Both the position numbers and the translations under genes were made by a program. Below, piece by piece: positions 33,890 through 42,656 of a stretch of 64,000 bases of DNA. Source of the DNA: Brumimicrobium glaciale (lineage in GTDB: Bacteria; Bacteroidota; Bacteroidia; Flavobacteriales_D; Crocinitomicaceae); NCBI RefSeq assembly GCF_004152935.1, contig NZ_SETE01000003.1, positions 310,001 to 374,000 of the forward strand, in the 5' to 3' direction. How positions within the stretch are numbered: position 1 is the first letter of the stretch; each line of letters opens with the position of its first letter. The notes under the pieces are model-generated. The model was not told where the DNA came from. It saw only the letters and a list, made by a program, of their open reading frames with translations, and did no database searches.

Positions 33890-34672
33890 ATGAAAACAAT
33901 CATTTCAATATTTATCATAACTGCTGTACTAGTTGGAATGACTAGTTCAACAAATATATCTTACCCAAAAATCCAAAGTAAAAGCTTTACAAGTGGAGAG
34001 AAATTAACTTACCGTATCAGTTACGGAATAATGGATGCTGGGGAAGCAGTTTTAACTGTAAAGGAAACCAAGAAAAAAGGAGCAAACGGAAGACCACTTT
34101 ATCACGTGAAAGGAGAAGGTAAAACACTTGGAGCATTTAATTGGTTCTATAAAGTTGAAGATGTTTATGAATCTTATGTCGACAAAACAGGTGTTTTTCC
34201 TTGGTTATTCTTACGTGATATTAACGAAGGTGGTTATGAAAAAGAACAAGAATATGTTTTTGCTCAGGACAAACAAAAAGTTGTATCAAAAGGAAAAGAA
34301 TACAAAGTTCCTTTAGGAGTTCAAGACATGATTTCATCTTTCTATTATGCAAGAACATTGGATTTCAAGAACATGAAAGTGGGTGATGTATCTGAGTTTA
34401 AAGTTTTCATGGATGAAGATGTTTGGCCTTTAAAAGTTAGATATGTTGGAAAAGAAGATATTAAAATTCGTAAAGGAACATTCGAATGTCTTAAATTTCA
34501 ACCTGTTGTTCAACAAGGAAGATACTTTGAAAAAGAAGACGATGTTGAATTTTGGGTAACCAATGATGCCAACAGAATTCCAGTTCTAGTGAAAGCCAAA
34601 ATTCCAGTAGGAAGCATTAAAATGCACCTTGTAGATTGGGAAGGTTTAGTTGGTGACATTGCAATAAAGTAA
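33890..34672 (+). CDS. DUF3108 family secreted protein
   Basis: About 260 residues from the ATG at 33890, which begins a signal peptide (KTIISIFIITAVLVGM). An upstream in-frame ATG at 33821 would add 23 unlikely residues. The mature part has KSFTSGEKLTYRISYGIMDA, then AEAVL-like strands and VKGEGKTLGAFNWFYKVEDVYESY in the order typical of DUF3108, a beta-sandwich periplasmic or outer-membrane family. Function is unknown. A rho-independent terminator follows. Confidence 0.8.
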   Translation: MKTIISIFIITAVLVGMTSSTNISYPKIQSKSFTSGEKLTYRISYGIMDAGEAVLTVKETKKKGANGRPLYHVKGEGKTLGAFNWFYKVEDVYESYVDKTGVFPWLFLRDINEGGYEKEQEYVFAQDKQKVVSKGKEYKVPLGVQDMISSFYYARTLDFKNMKVGDVSEFKVFMDEDVWPLKVRYVGKEDIKIRKGTFECLKFQPVVQQGRYFEKEDDVEFWVTNDANRIPVLVKAKIPVGSIKMHLVDWEGLVGDIAIK

Positions 34673-34694
34673 AATAAGATAGTTCTAATTTAGG

Positions 34695-34727
34695 AAACGC
34701 ACTGTAGAAATACTGTGCGTTTTTTTG
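34695..34727 (+). terminator. Terminator of the DUF3108 gene
   Basis: Arms AAACGCAC and GTGCGTTT around a 12-base loop, running into seven or more T. Located 22 bases after the stop. Confidence 0.85.
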
Positions 34728-35079
34728 GTTAATATGGTTTTAATGGCGCAGTTCTAACTATCATCGCAAAATTGATAATTCAATTTAAAGAAACAAAAGG
34801 GCTTCGCTCTCCGAGAAGATCCTTCAATCACTAAAATCTCAGATTTTTTTGATTAAAGGATGACAGCGCTAAGTTGGGTGGGGTTAAAAAACGTGGAATA
34901 ATGCTCAAAAATTCGAACAATCTATATTGAAGTATATAATAACAATATGTGGTGATGATTAGAACTAAGCCGTTTTAACTTATTAGAAGAAGGAAGAGAA
35001 AAAGAGGTTAAAACACCATCCGTTTTTCCATTTACACACTGTTTTGTCTCCAAAAGCTTAACTATTGAATACACTTTCG
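34728..35079. other. Intergenic spacer with an imperfect palindrome
   Basis: No credible gene. It contains TCCTTCAATCA paired with TGATTAAAGGA (34822-34862) followed by TGACAG, resembling the outer part of the palindrome at 20300-20466. Confidence 0.5.
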
Positions 35080-35087
35080 TAAATTTG
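35080..35087 (+). promoter_or_regulatory. Candidate -7 box for the DUF4286-rsmA operon
   Basis: TAAATTTG, four bases before the ATG at 35092, so the transcript would be nearly leaderless if this box is used. Confidence 0.4.
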
Positions 35088-35091
35088 TAAC

Positions 35092-35403
35092 ATGGTAGTA
35101 TATAATGTAACAATTAGTCTTGATGTAAACGTGGCCGAAGATTGGCTAACATGGATGCGCGACACCCACGTTCCTGATGTAATGGCAACTGGACATTTTA
35201 GAGACAGTAAAATTTGTCGTGTTCACGGCGAAGAAGAAGGTGGAATTACTTATGCAATTATGTACACCGCTATTTCTCAAGAAGATTTAGATACTTATCA
35301 TGAGCAACATTCTCCGCGTTTACAACAAGAACATACAGAAAAGTTCTCAGGAAAATTCGCTTCATTTAGAACACTACTTTCTGTAGTTCAAGAATACAAA
35401 TAA
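35092..35403 (+). CDS. DUF4286 family protein
   Basis: 103 residues. The pattern YNVTISLDVNVAEDWLTWMR, HVPDVMATGHFRDSKICRV and the late EQHSPRLQQEHTEKF fits DUF4286, a small alpha-beta barrel-like fold common in Bacteroidota. No signal peptide. It ends two bases before the rsmA start and is probably co-transcribed with it. Function is unknown; no catalytic residues can be named. Confidence 0.85.
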   Translation: MVVYNVTISLDVNVAEDWLTWMRDTHVPDVMATGHFRDSKICRVHGEEEGGITYAIMYTAISQEDLDTYHEQHSPRLQQEHTEKFSGKFASFRTLLSVVQEYK

Positions 35404-35405
35404 CC

Positions 35406-36188
35406 ATGAGCGTACAACCAAAAAAACATTTAGGTCAACATTTTTTGACTGACGAAAATACGTGCAGAAAAATTGTTCAGCAATACACGAATTTTCAAGG
35501 CGCTAATAACATTTTAGAGATTGGTCCAGGAATGGGTGCAATCACGAAATACCTTTTGGATATTGAAGGAACAGATTTACATGTGATGGAAATCGATAGA
35601 GATTCTGTAGCATTTTTGAATGAAGCCTATCCTGCTCTTCATGATAAAATTCATTCAAATGATTTTCTAAAAACAGATCTTTCACAATTCTTTGATGGAA
35701 AACCTTATGCTGTAGTTGGAAATTTCCCATATAATATCTCTTCCCAAATTCTTTTTCATTGTATAGAATACAGAAACCAAATTCCTGAAATAATGGGAAT
35801 GTTTCAAAAAGAAGTAGCGGAAAGAATTGCTGAGCCTCCAGGATCTAAGAAATATGGAATTCTAAGCGTTTTAATGCAAACCTATTACGATATTTCGTAT
35901 TGTTTTACGGTACATGAAAACGTTTTTAATCCTCCACCAAAAGTAAAATCGGGTGTAATTAGCTGTTTGAGAAATCAACGCACACATTTACCGGTTGACG
36001 AGGATTTGTATAAAAGAATTATAAAATCTACTTTTAATCAACGCAGAAAAACCGTTAAGAATGGCTTAAAAGTAGTTCTTGATGTGACTTTGCTTCCAGA
36101 ACATCCGTTTTTGAAACAACGTGCAGAGACATTAAGTGTCGATGACTTTATTGAGTTAACGCAGATTGTTGAAAAAGCGATGGTGTAG
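35406..36188 (+). CDS. rsmA: 16S rRNA dimethyladenosine methyltransferase
   Basis: 260 residues, standard length. It starts KKHLGQHFLTDENTCRKIV, has the SAM loop LEIGPGMGAITKYLL, the acidic strand HVMEIDRDSV and the catalytic VVGNFPYNISSQI (NxPY motif IV). It dimethylates two adjacent adenosines in helix 45 of 16S rRNA during small-subunit maturation. It is the second gene of a pair with DUF4286. The palindrome array begins seven bases after its stop. Confidence 0.97.
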   Translation: MSVQPKKHLGQHFLTDENTCRKIVQQYTNFQGANNILEIGPGMGAITKYLLDIEGTDLHVMEIDRDSVAFLNEAYPALHDKIHSNDFLKTDLSQFFDGKPYAVVGNFPYNISSQILFHCIEYRNQIPEIMGMFQKEVAERIAEPPGSKKYGILSVLMQTYYDISYCFTVHENVFNPPPKVKSGVISCLRNQRTHLPVDEDLYKRIIKSTFNQRRKTVKNGLKVVLDVTLLPEHPFLKQRAETLSVDDFIELTQIVEKAMV

Positions 36189-36195
36189 TATTAAT

Positions 36196-36775
36196 GTCGC
36201 CACTCTGTGGCTTTGAATCTCGTGGTGTTAGTGTTTTTATTAACACTTCATCACTCTGTGGCGATGGATTGTAGATTCTAAAGCTACTGTAATCCAAAAA
36301 AACCACACGAAATTTCAATCCAAAATACCAAGTTAAAACTGTTTTAGTTTTATATTTATCGGTTCCTCACTATTACGCTAACTAGCCCACGGAGTGGGTG
36401 ATATGTGAATAAAAAAAACGTTAGACGTTTTTTTAAAAGCCACAGAGTGGTGACGTGCTACTCAATCATCAATCTGTTTTCTGAATTGGTAAGCGTTTAG
36501 GATGAAATCACATTCATATGTCGCCACTCTGTGGCTTTGTAAACTCTTAGTGTAGCTAAAGCTACTAACACTTCACCACTCTGCGGCGATGGATTGTAGA
36601 TTAAAAAACTACTGTAATCCAAAAAGAAAACACACGAAGTTTCAATCTAGAACATCAAGCTAAAACTGATTTTATTTTGCATTTATCTGCTTCTCTTTAT
36701 CTAGCCCACGGAGTGGGTGATATGTTAATAAAAAACTTCTAAAGTTTTTTATTAACATATCACAGAGTGGTGACG
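36196..36775. repeat. Palindromic-element array, left block (elements A1, C1, A2, C2)
   Basis: Four elements of about 70 nt alternate in orientation: A1 36196-36265, C1 36383-36455, A2 36520-36590 and C2 36702-36775. A elements run GTCGCCACTCTGTGGC to CACTTCACCACTCTGTGGCG; C elements run AGCCCACGGAGTGGGTGAT to GCCACAGAGTGGTGAC and are inverted relatives of A. Each can fold as one long hairpin or as two small CCACnnnGTGG hairpins. Spacers between them also repeat. Confidence 0.88.
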
Positions 36776-36841
36776 CACTATGCACACATCACCGCTATTC
36801 TCTAAGGTTATGTGGGTTTTAATACTTTTGGTATTGCTGAA

Positions 36842-37291
36842 TCAAAACACATAACGTTCGTCATATTCCACTTCACAAGTATCTAAAAACTCTAGGTATT
36901 CTTCTTCGAAAGTTTTCCTACTATGATGCTTTTCTTGATTTTTGATATAGTTTGTTACCATTGGTACTTGAGAATATCCAATAGTAAAAACACTATATCC
37001 TTTTTGCCAAGTAAATTTCTTACTCGTAAAGTGATTTTCATTAATCCATTTTGTTGAACTTGATTTAATATCTCTAACTAGATCAGGTATGAAGCAATTT
37101 GGATTACTACTTAATAGAATATGAAGATGATTTGGCATTCCGTTAATAATCATCATTTTTTGTTTTGGAGCCTTAACAATTCCGGTTATGTACTTGTTTA
37201 AGTCTTCTTTCCAAGATTTATCTATGTGGTTTTTTCTGTTTCTCACAGCAAAGATTATGTGATAATACATTTTTGAATAAGTGTCGCCCAT
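36842..37291 (-). CDS. Y1 (HUH) transposase, IS200/IS605- or RAYT-like
   Basis: 149 residues, intact. The HUH metal site is PNHLHILL (His55, His57) and the likely nucleophile is Tyr115 in TNYIKNQEKHH. The opening YYHIIFAVRNRK is typical of the family. Such single-tyrosine enzymes cut and join single-stranded DNA at subterminal hairpins; REP-associated members (RAYTs) act on palindromic repeats scattered in the genome. This gene sits inside an array of palindromes, between C2 and A3, which supports a RAYT-like relation. No TnpB gene is adjacent. A remnant of a C element (about 37380-37400) lies on its 5' side. Confidence 0.9.
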   Translation of the reverse strand: MGDTYSKMYYHIIFAVRNRKNHIDKSWKEDLNKYITGIVKAPKQKMMIINGMPNHLHILLSSNPNCFIPDLVRDIKSSSTKWINENHFTSKKFTWQKGYSVFTIGYSQVPMVTNYIKNQEKHHSRKTFEEEYLEFLDTCEVEYDERYVF

Positions 37292-37379
37292 GATTTAAGT
37301 TTTTAAGATTTACTAAATTAAGATAGTGAAATAATTGAGATTAAGCGATATAGATTAGGATTATTTTTTTTATTTCTGG

Positions 37380-38504
37380 ATTTTGCGTTTGTGGTGTCCT
37401 GCTATTCAATCATCAATCTGTTTTCTGAAGTGGTTAGCGTTTAGGATGAAAGCACATTCACATGTCGCCACTCTGTGGCTTGGGACCCCATGGCTTTAGG
37501 ATTTTTATTAACACTTCACCACTCTGTGGCAATGGATTGTAGATTTAGAAACTACTGTACTCCAAAAAAACCACACGAAACTTCAATTCAAAAACAATTC
37601 TTGTCTATAATTTCTTATTTCTCGTTATTAAGCCCACAGAGTGGGTGACATGTTAATAAAAAAACGTCTTACGTTTTTTTAAAAGCCACAGAGTGGCGAC
37701 ACGCTATTCAATCATCAATCTGTTTTCTGAAGTGGTTAGCGTTTAGGATGAAAGCACATTCACATGTCGCCACTCTGTGGCTTGGGATCTCATGGTTTTA
37801 GGGTTTTTATTAACACTTCACCACTCTGTGGCGATAAATGATGACTAAAAACGACTGTACTCCAAAAAAACCACACGAAATTTCAATCTAGAACATCAAG
37901 CTAAAACTGTTTTTGTTTTGCATTTATTGGTTTCTCACTATTACGCTAACTAGCCCACGGAGTGGGTGATGTGTTAATAAAAAAAACGTTAGACGTTTTT
38001 TTTAAAGCCACAGAGTGGCGACACGCTATTTAATCATCAATCTGTTTTCTGAAGTAGTTAGCGTTTAGGATGAAAGCACATTCGTATGTCACCACTCTGT
38101 GGCTTGGGATCTCATGGTTTTAGGGTTTTTATTAACACTTCACCACTCTGTGGCGATAAATAATGATTAAAAACGACTGTAGTCCAAAAAAAACACACGA
38201 AACTTCAATTCAAAAACACCAAGCTAAATGATTCTTGTCCCTTATTTACGAGTTCCTCACTATTACGCTATCCACCCCACAGAGTAGGTGATATGTTAAT
38301 AAAAAAAACGGCTAGCGTTTTTTAGCCCGTCAGCTGCCGAATGACGCAACTATGCACACATCTTGTAAACAAATCGTTACTATTCTCTTAAACAAAACGC
38401 ATAGCAATCGAAAAATTAAAACACATTCACGTGTCGCCACTCCTGTGGCTTTATGGCATTACTGAGTAGCTAAAGCTATTAACATTTCATCACTCTGTGG
38501 CGAT
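37380..38504. repeat. Palindromic-element array, right block (elements A3 to A6)
   Basis: Elements: A3 37464-37533, C3 37630-37700, A4 37766-37835, C4 37951-38022, A5 38088-38157, C5 about 38274-38335 (decayed) and A6 38433-38504. A-to-A spacing is about 302, 322 and 345 nt. The linker AATCATCAATCTGTTTTCTG, then GTTAGCGTTTAGGATGAAA, is repeated before A3, A4 and A5, as before A2; A6 has a different linker that begins ACTATGCACACATC, also found just right of C2. Confidence 0.88.
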
Positions 38505-38585
38505 CGATAATAGATTGAAACGCTATTTCAATCAAAAAACTCAAGGATTTATTTATATGAAGAAAAATTCTAGATTTTTCTTTCG

Positions 38586-38593
38586 TAAATTTG
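38586..38593 (+). promoter_or_regulatory. Candidate -7 box for mgtE
   Basis: TAAATTTG fits TAnnTTTG, 16 bases before the ATG at 38610. Confidence 0.45.
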
Positions 38594-38609
38594 CAAAAAT
38601 CTTATCCAG

Positions 38610-39959
38610 ATGCAGTACGAATTAACTAGAGAATATTTAGATGAAATCAGAGATTTAATTGCTGAGAACGAAAGCGATTTTATTGAGAAAGAAATCATCA
38701 TACTTCACCCAGCAGATATTGCTGAAATTCTAGACGAACTAAATAGAGATGAGGCCAAGTATATTTATGACCATTTAGATCATGATTTACAAGGTGATGT
38801 TTTAATGGAATTGGATGACGATGTACGTCAACGTTTCGTTGAAACATTCAATTCTGATCAACTTGCACTTCAATTAGAGAATTTAGATTCTGATGATGCG
38901 GTGGATATTCTTGGTGAGATGTCTGTTGCAAAGCAGCTGGAGGTAATCTCTAAGATGGACAGCGAAAACGCTTCTGAATTAGTTGATCTTTTAAATTATG
39001 ACGAAGATTCGGCTGGGGGATTAATGCAAACGGAATTTATTCGTGCAAAACTCGAATGGCCAATTAATCGTTGTGTAATTGAGTTGCGAAGACAAGCCGA
39101 AGAAGTTGACAAAGTCCATACCATTTATGTAGTCGATAATGATGACAAACTTGTGGGAACATTATCGCTTCGTGCTTTATTAGTTGCCAATGCAAAATCG
39201 GTAGTTAGAGATGTTTACGAGAATACAAACATGGCTTATGTTTATACCAATGAAGACGCCGAGGAAGTAGCGAGAGTCATGGATAAATATGATTTGGTTT
39301 CTGTTCCTGTGCTTGATTTACAAAAGAAATTAGTCGGACGAATTACCATTGATGATATCGTTGATGTTATTCGTGAGGAGGCAGATAAAGATTTCCAGAT
39401 GGCTTCGGGTATTTCTGAGAATGTAGAACACAATGCTGGAATCATAAAGATGTCACGTGCCCGGCTTCCTTGGTTGATGATTGGTTTAATGGGAGGAGTT
39501 TTAGGTTCTCAAGTAATTGGAAATTTCGAAACACAAATTGGTGCAATTCCTTCATTGGCATTTTTTATTCCGCTGGTAGCAGCAATGGGAGGAAATGTTG
39601 GAGTGCAGTCAAGTGCTATCGTTGTTCAGTCAATTGCTAATGGAACAAGTCAATTCAGTAGTATTTTATCCCGAGTAAAAAGAGAAGCTCTTCTAGGGCT
39701 TTTAAATGGTCTTATTTGTGGGATTTTCATTTTTGGAATCACATGGTTATTACAAGACATAAGATTGGGAATCTCTGTAAGTATCGCCTTATTTATTGTG
39801 ATCTTTTTCGCAGCGATTTTCGGGACGTTAATTCCTTTGATTTTACACAAGTACAAAGTTGATCCCGCGGTGGCAACAGGTCCGTTTATTACAACTCTAA
39901 ATGATGTTGTTGGACTGTTTATTTACTTTGCTGTGGGAATGATGGTGTTTGATTTGTAA
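38610..39959 (+). CDS. mgtE: Magnesium transporter MgtE
   Basis: 449 residues, normal length. Layout: acidic N-domain (about 1-125; HPADIAEILDELNRDEAKYI), two CBS domains (about 135-250; VHTIYVVDNDDKLVGTLSLR and SVPVLDLQKKLVGRITIDDI), a linker helix, then five membrane helices (about 285-449) with PLVAAMGGNVGVQSSAI and the closing LNDVVGLFIYFAVG. It is a Mg2+-gated channel; the N and CBS domains close the pore when cytosolic Mg2+ is high. Single gene at the right edge of the palindrome array. Confidence 0.96.
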   Translation: MQYELTREYLDEIRDLIAENESDFIEKEIIILHPADIAEILDELNRDEAKYIYDHLDHDLQGDVLMELDDDVRQRFVETFNSDQLALQLENLDSDDAVDILGEMSVAKQLEVISKMDSENASELVDLLNYDEDSAGGLMQTEFIRAKLEWPINRCVIELRRQAEEVDKVHTIYVVDNDDKLVGTLSLRALLVANAKSVVRDVYENTNMAYVYTNEDAEEVARVMDKYDLVSVPVLDLQKKLVGRITIDDIVDVIREEADKDFQMASGISENVEHNAGIIKMSRARLPWLMIGLMGGVLGSQVIGNFETQIGAIPSLAFFIPLVAAMGGNVGVQSSAIVVQSIANGTSQFSSILSRVKREALLGLLNGLICGIFIFGITWLLQDIRLGISVSIALFIVIFFAAIFGTLIPLILHKYKVDPAVATGPFITTLNDVVGLFIYFAVGMMVFDL

Positions 39960-40160
39960 ACATGCAATGGTATTTTGGTTTGTGTTAACGAGCAATGGTT
40001 TTTGATTTGTGTTAACATGTAATGGTATTTTGGTTTGTGTTAACGAGCAATGGTTTTGGTTTGTGTTCACATGCAATGTTTTTGATTTGTGTTAATGTGC
40101 AATGGTTTTGGTTTGTGTTAACGTGTAATGGTATTTTGGTTTGTGTTAACGTGCAATGTT
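39960..40160. repeat. Minisatellite of 26-28 nt units
   Basis: About eight head-to-tail units of consensus RTGCAATGGTTTTGGTTT followed by GTGTTAAC, with small length differences (GGTATTTTGG or GGTTTTGG). It starts right at the mgtE stop. A short frame through it is an artefact of the repeat. Confidence 0.9.
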
Positions 40161-40202
40161 TTTTATTGTGGAGACGCAATGCATTGCGTCTCTACAATAA
40201 AA
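40161..40202. repeat. Interspersed palindrome with GAGACG arms
   Basis: TTTTATTGT, then GAGACGCAAT joined directly to GCATTGCGTCTC, then ACAATAAAA: a near-perfect palindrome of about 42 nt between mgtE and the convergent MORN gene. It could also act as a shared terminator. Confidence 0.8.
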
Positions 40203-40216
40203 AAACAAATCAAACA

Positions 40217-41938
40217 TTATCTTAACGGTGCAAATGACGTACCTGATTTCGATCCTTCGATTACCTGAATACCATTTTTAAAGGTCTGTTCTTTTACCAC
40301 TTTTCCGTTTTCATCGTAAATTTTAACCTTCCCGTCTTTTACACCGTTTTTATATTCGGCTTCAGAGATAATTCTATTTCCTCTGAATTCATAATTTTTC
40401 ATTTTACCATGGAGTTCTCCATTTTTATAATTTGAAATTACTGCCGGCAAAACACCTCCTGGATGATAAACTGTCCACGTTCCATGCTTTTCACCATTCT
40501 TGTATTTTCCTTCCTGCGTTTTTGAATAATCTTTTTGAGAATACTCAATTGATTTTCCATGAGGAACGGATATGCGTACTACTCTGTCTTTTGTTGGACC
40601 GTATTTTACCTTCGATTTCTTTTCAACTACTTTAAAATTCTCAACATCTTTTGGCATTCCATTTCTAAAAAAAGTTATCCATTCGCCAGATTTTTGACCA
40701 TGATCATAAAATCCTTTCGAAAGTGGTTTTCCATCATTAAAAAACGACAACCATTCGCCATTTAGTTTTCCTTTTGAGAAATCAGATTGGTTTTTTAACT
40801 GACCATTTTCCCAGTAATTTTTCCAAGTTCCTTCTTCAAGGTCGTCTTTGTAATCACCTTCCATCAGTAATGTTCCATCCTCATACCAAGTAGTCCAGCT
40901 TCCGTTTTTTAAATCATTTTCGAAATGACCTACTTTAAACTTTTTACCATTTCTGTAATTATAAGTCCATTTCCCATCCTTCTTGCCTGCTTTGTATTTG
41001 GCGCGATAAGAAAGTTCTCCCGATGGAAAATTGTAAATCCACGAGCCATTTTGCAATCCATTCTTGAAAGACCCTTTCATGTCAATAACTCCAGAATTAG
41101 TATACCAAAACCATTCTCCTGTTTTTTCTCCTTCTGAAAATTCACCTTCAACATTCACCTGACCATTGTCGAAATAATAAATGTAAGAACCTTCTAACTT
41201 ACCGTTTTTATAATGTGATATCTTTTCTAAATCTCCTGTGTAGTAGTAATATTCCCATTTCCCTTCGGGTTTATTGTCAATAAAAGATCCTTTCATTAAA
41301 TAGTATCCATTCACAGAAGCTTCTTCAAAAACTCCGTGTCGTAATCCATCTTTGTAATTGTACCAAGATTCTAAGCGACCATTACCAAAGTATGTCGCCA
41401 TTGAACCATTACCGTCTGTTATAGATTGTGTATGCGCGGTATCTGCTCCGTAAAACTGCCAAACATAAGAGGTTTCATCTATGATTTCTTCCACCATTTT
41501 TAAAGCACCATCCGTATAAAAATAACGCCATTTTCCTGTTGGTTCTCCTAAATTGAAATACCCGACTTGCGTTGTATCTCCAGTTAAAGAAAAATCAATA
41601 AATATACTGTCTTGCTCATCTTGATAAAAATAGCCTATGCTTTGTGTTTTTTCTTTTCCATAGTACTTTATCACTTCTCCATTTAGCTTATTTCTGTCGT
41701 AGTGACGTTCTTCAACCAATGTTCCTTCTCTATTAAAAAATGACCATTTACCATGTCTTTCAGTGGTTTCACCTAAATCATCTGAATAATAATAGCCATG
41801 ACTTTCTACTTGAACCCTTGTTGCTGGATCGTAATAAAAAGTTTGACGCTTAGAAAGATTTCTTTCTTTTCTGGTTTGGCTATATCCATTAAAGAAAAGG
41901 AATACAAATAAAAAAAGTAAAATTGTTTTGTACATCAT
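40217..41938 (-). CDS. Secreted MORN-repeat protein
   Basis: 573 residues: signal peptide (about 1-20, ending FFNGYSQ) and then a chain of about sixteen or more MORN_2/YwqK-type repeats of roughly 23 residues with the pattern G-x-W-x-x-Y-x-x-G-x-L (for example GKWEYYYYTGDLEKISHYKN, GSWIYNFPSGELSYRAKYKA and GKWTYNYRNGKKFKVGHFEN). Such proteins are common in Bacteroidota and form long beta-strand ladders; functions are mostly unknown, and the YwqK antitoxin label in databases is not evidence of a toxin here. No T9SS sorting domain or lipobox is visible. Single gene. Confidence 0.85.
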   Translation of the reverse strand: MMYKTILLFLFVFLFFNGYSQTRKERNLSKRQTFYYDPATRVQVESHGYYYSDDLGETTERHGKWSFFNREGTLVEERHYDRNKLNGEVIKYYGKEKTQSIGYFYQDEQDSIFIDFSLTGDTTQVGYFNLGEPTGKWRYFYTDGALKMVEEIIDETSYVWQFYGADTAHTQSITDGNGSMATYFGNGRLESWYNYKDGLRHGVFEEASVNGYYLMKGSFIDNKPEGKWEYYYYTGDLEKISHYKNGKLEGSYIYYFDNGQVNVEGEFSEGEKTGEWFWYTNSGVIDMKGSFKNGLQNGSWIYNFPSGELSYRAKYKAGKKDGKWTYNYRNGKKFKVGHFENDLKNGSWTTWYEDGTLLMEGDYKDDLEEGTWKNYWENGQLKNQSDFSKGKLNGEWLSFFNDGKPLSKGFYDHGQKSGEWITFFRNGMPKDVENFKVVEKKSKVKYGPTKDRVVRISVPHGKSIEYSQKDYSKTQEGKYKNGEKHGTWTVYHPGGVLPAVISNYKNGELHGKMKNYEFRGNRIISEAEYKNGVKDGKVKIYDENGKVVKEQTFKNGIQVIEGSKSGTSFAPLR

Positions 41939-41989
41939 AGAAACTATATTAACATATCAGTATAACAAAAATATCAGAAAAGTTACATT

Positions 41990-42640
41990 TTATTTGAGCC
42001 ACATAACGATGCTATTGATTACCAAAAACACACCAAAAACCATCAATATAGATCCTGTAATTCTATTTAATGAACGCAAAAGAGTTACTGTAATAAATGG
42101 ACGTAATTTTTTAGCACCAACTATTTTCACCACATCAATGGCGAAAAATGTAAATAAAACAATTGAAAGATAGAGAATCATTTCACCTCCGGTAAGTACG
42201 TCATTTGATCGCGTGTGTCCCAATGCCATGACAGAAAACCAATAAAAAACGACCAAAGGGTTTGCTAAATTCAACAACAATCCTTTGATGAATAAAATCC
42301 AATAATCTTTAGGATCAGCATTAACTTTCTTTGTTTTGGCGACCTCAACAGTATCTACTTTTTTGACAAAGGTAAGGTAACCATAAACGAAAAAAAGTAC
42401 ACCTCCAATGGCGCGAATTAACGCATTATCACCTCCACTGGAAAGATCTTCGATTTGCTGAATAAAGACATAAGCGATAACAATATAAATAATATCACTG
42501 ACTAAAACACCAGCATCAAAAGACAAAGCAGCGCGAATCCCTCTTTTAATACTTGTCTCTAAAAGCACAAAAAATGCAGGACCAAGCATAACGCTTAAGA
42601 TTAATCCTGTAACAATCGCTTTTAGAAGTAATTCGCTCAA
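41990..42640 (-). CDS. LysE/RhtB family exporter
   Basis: 216 residues with about six membrane helices. The family start is recognisable (LLKAIVTGLILSVMLGPAFF, then LLETSIKRGIRAALSFDAGV), followed by a charged central loop and LFIKGLLLNLANPLVVFYWF, the conserved NPLxxxF pattern. Members export amino acids or other small metabolites; the substrate is unknown. The gene starts 16 bases after the lepA stop, so it may be co-transcribed with lepA. Confidence 0.88.
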   Translation of the reverse strand: MSELLLKAIVTGLILSVMLGPAFFVLLETSIKRGIRAALSFDAGVLVSDIIYIVIAYVFIQQIEDLSSGGDNALIRAIGGVLFFVYGYLTFVKKVDTVEVAKTKKVNADPKDYWILFIKGLLLNLANPLVVFYWFSVMALGHTRSNDVLTGGEMILYLSIVLFTFFAIDVVKIVGAKKLRPFITVTLLRSLNRITGSILMVFGVFLVINSIVMWLK

Positions 42641-42656
42641 TTTACTTTAGTTCTAT

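Noticed and set aside
36196-38504. CRISPR array
   Set aside because: Repeats are about 70 nt, alternate in orientation, are spaced by about 100-130 nt of sequence that is itself repeated, and no cas genes are present.
40022-40225. 67-codon gene in the minisatellite
   Set aside because: The translation is only the repeat unit read through; no start signal or homology-like pattern.
40217-41938. Toxin-antitoxin antitoxin (YwqK)
   Set aside because: The repeats match the MORN_2/YwqK pattern, but there is a signal peptide and no toxin gene beside it.
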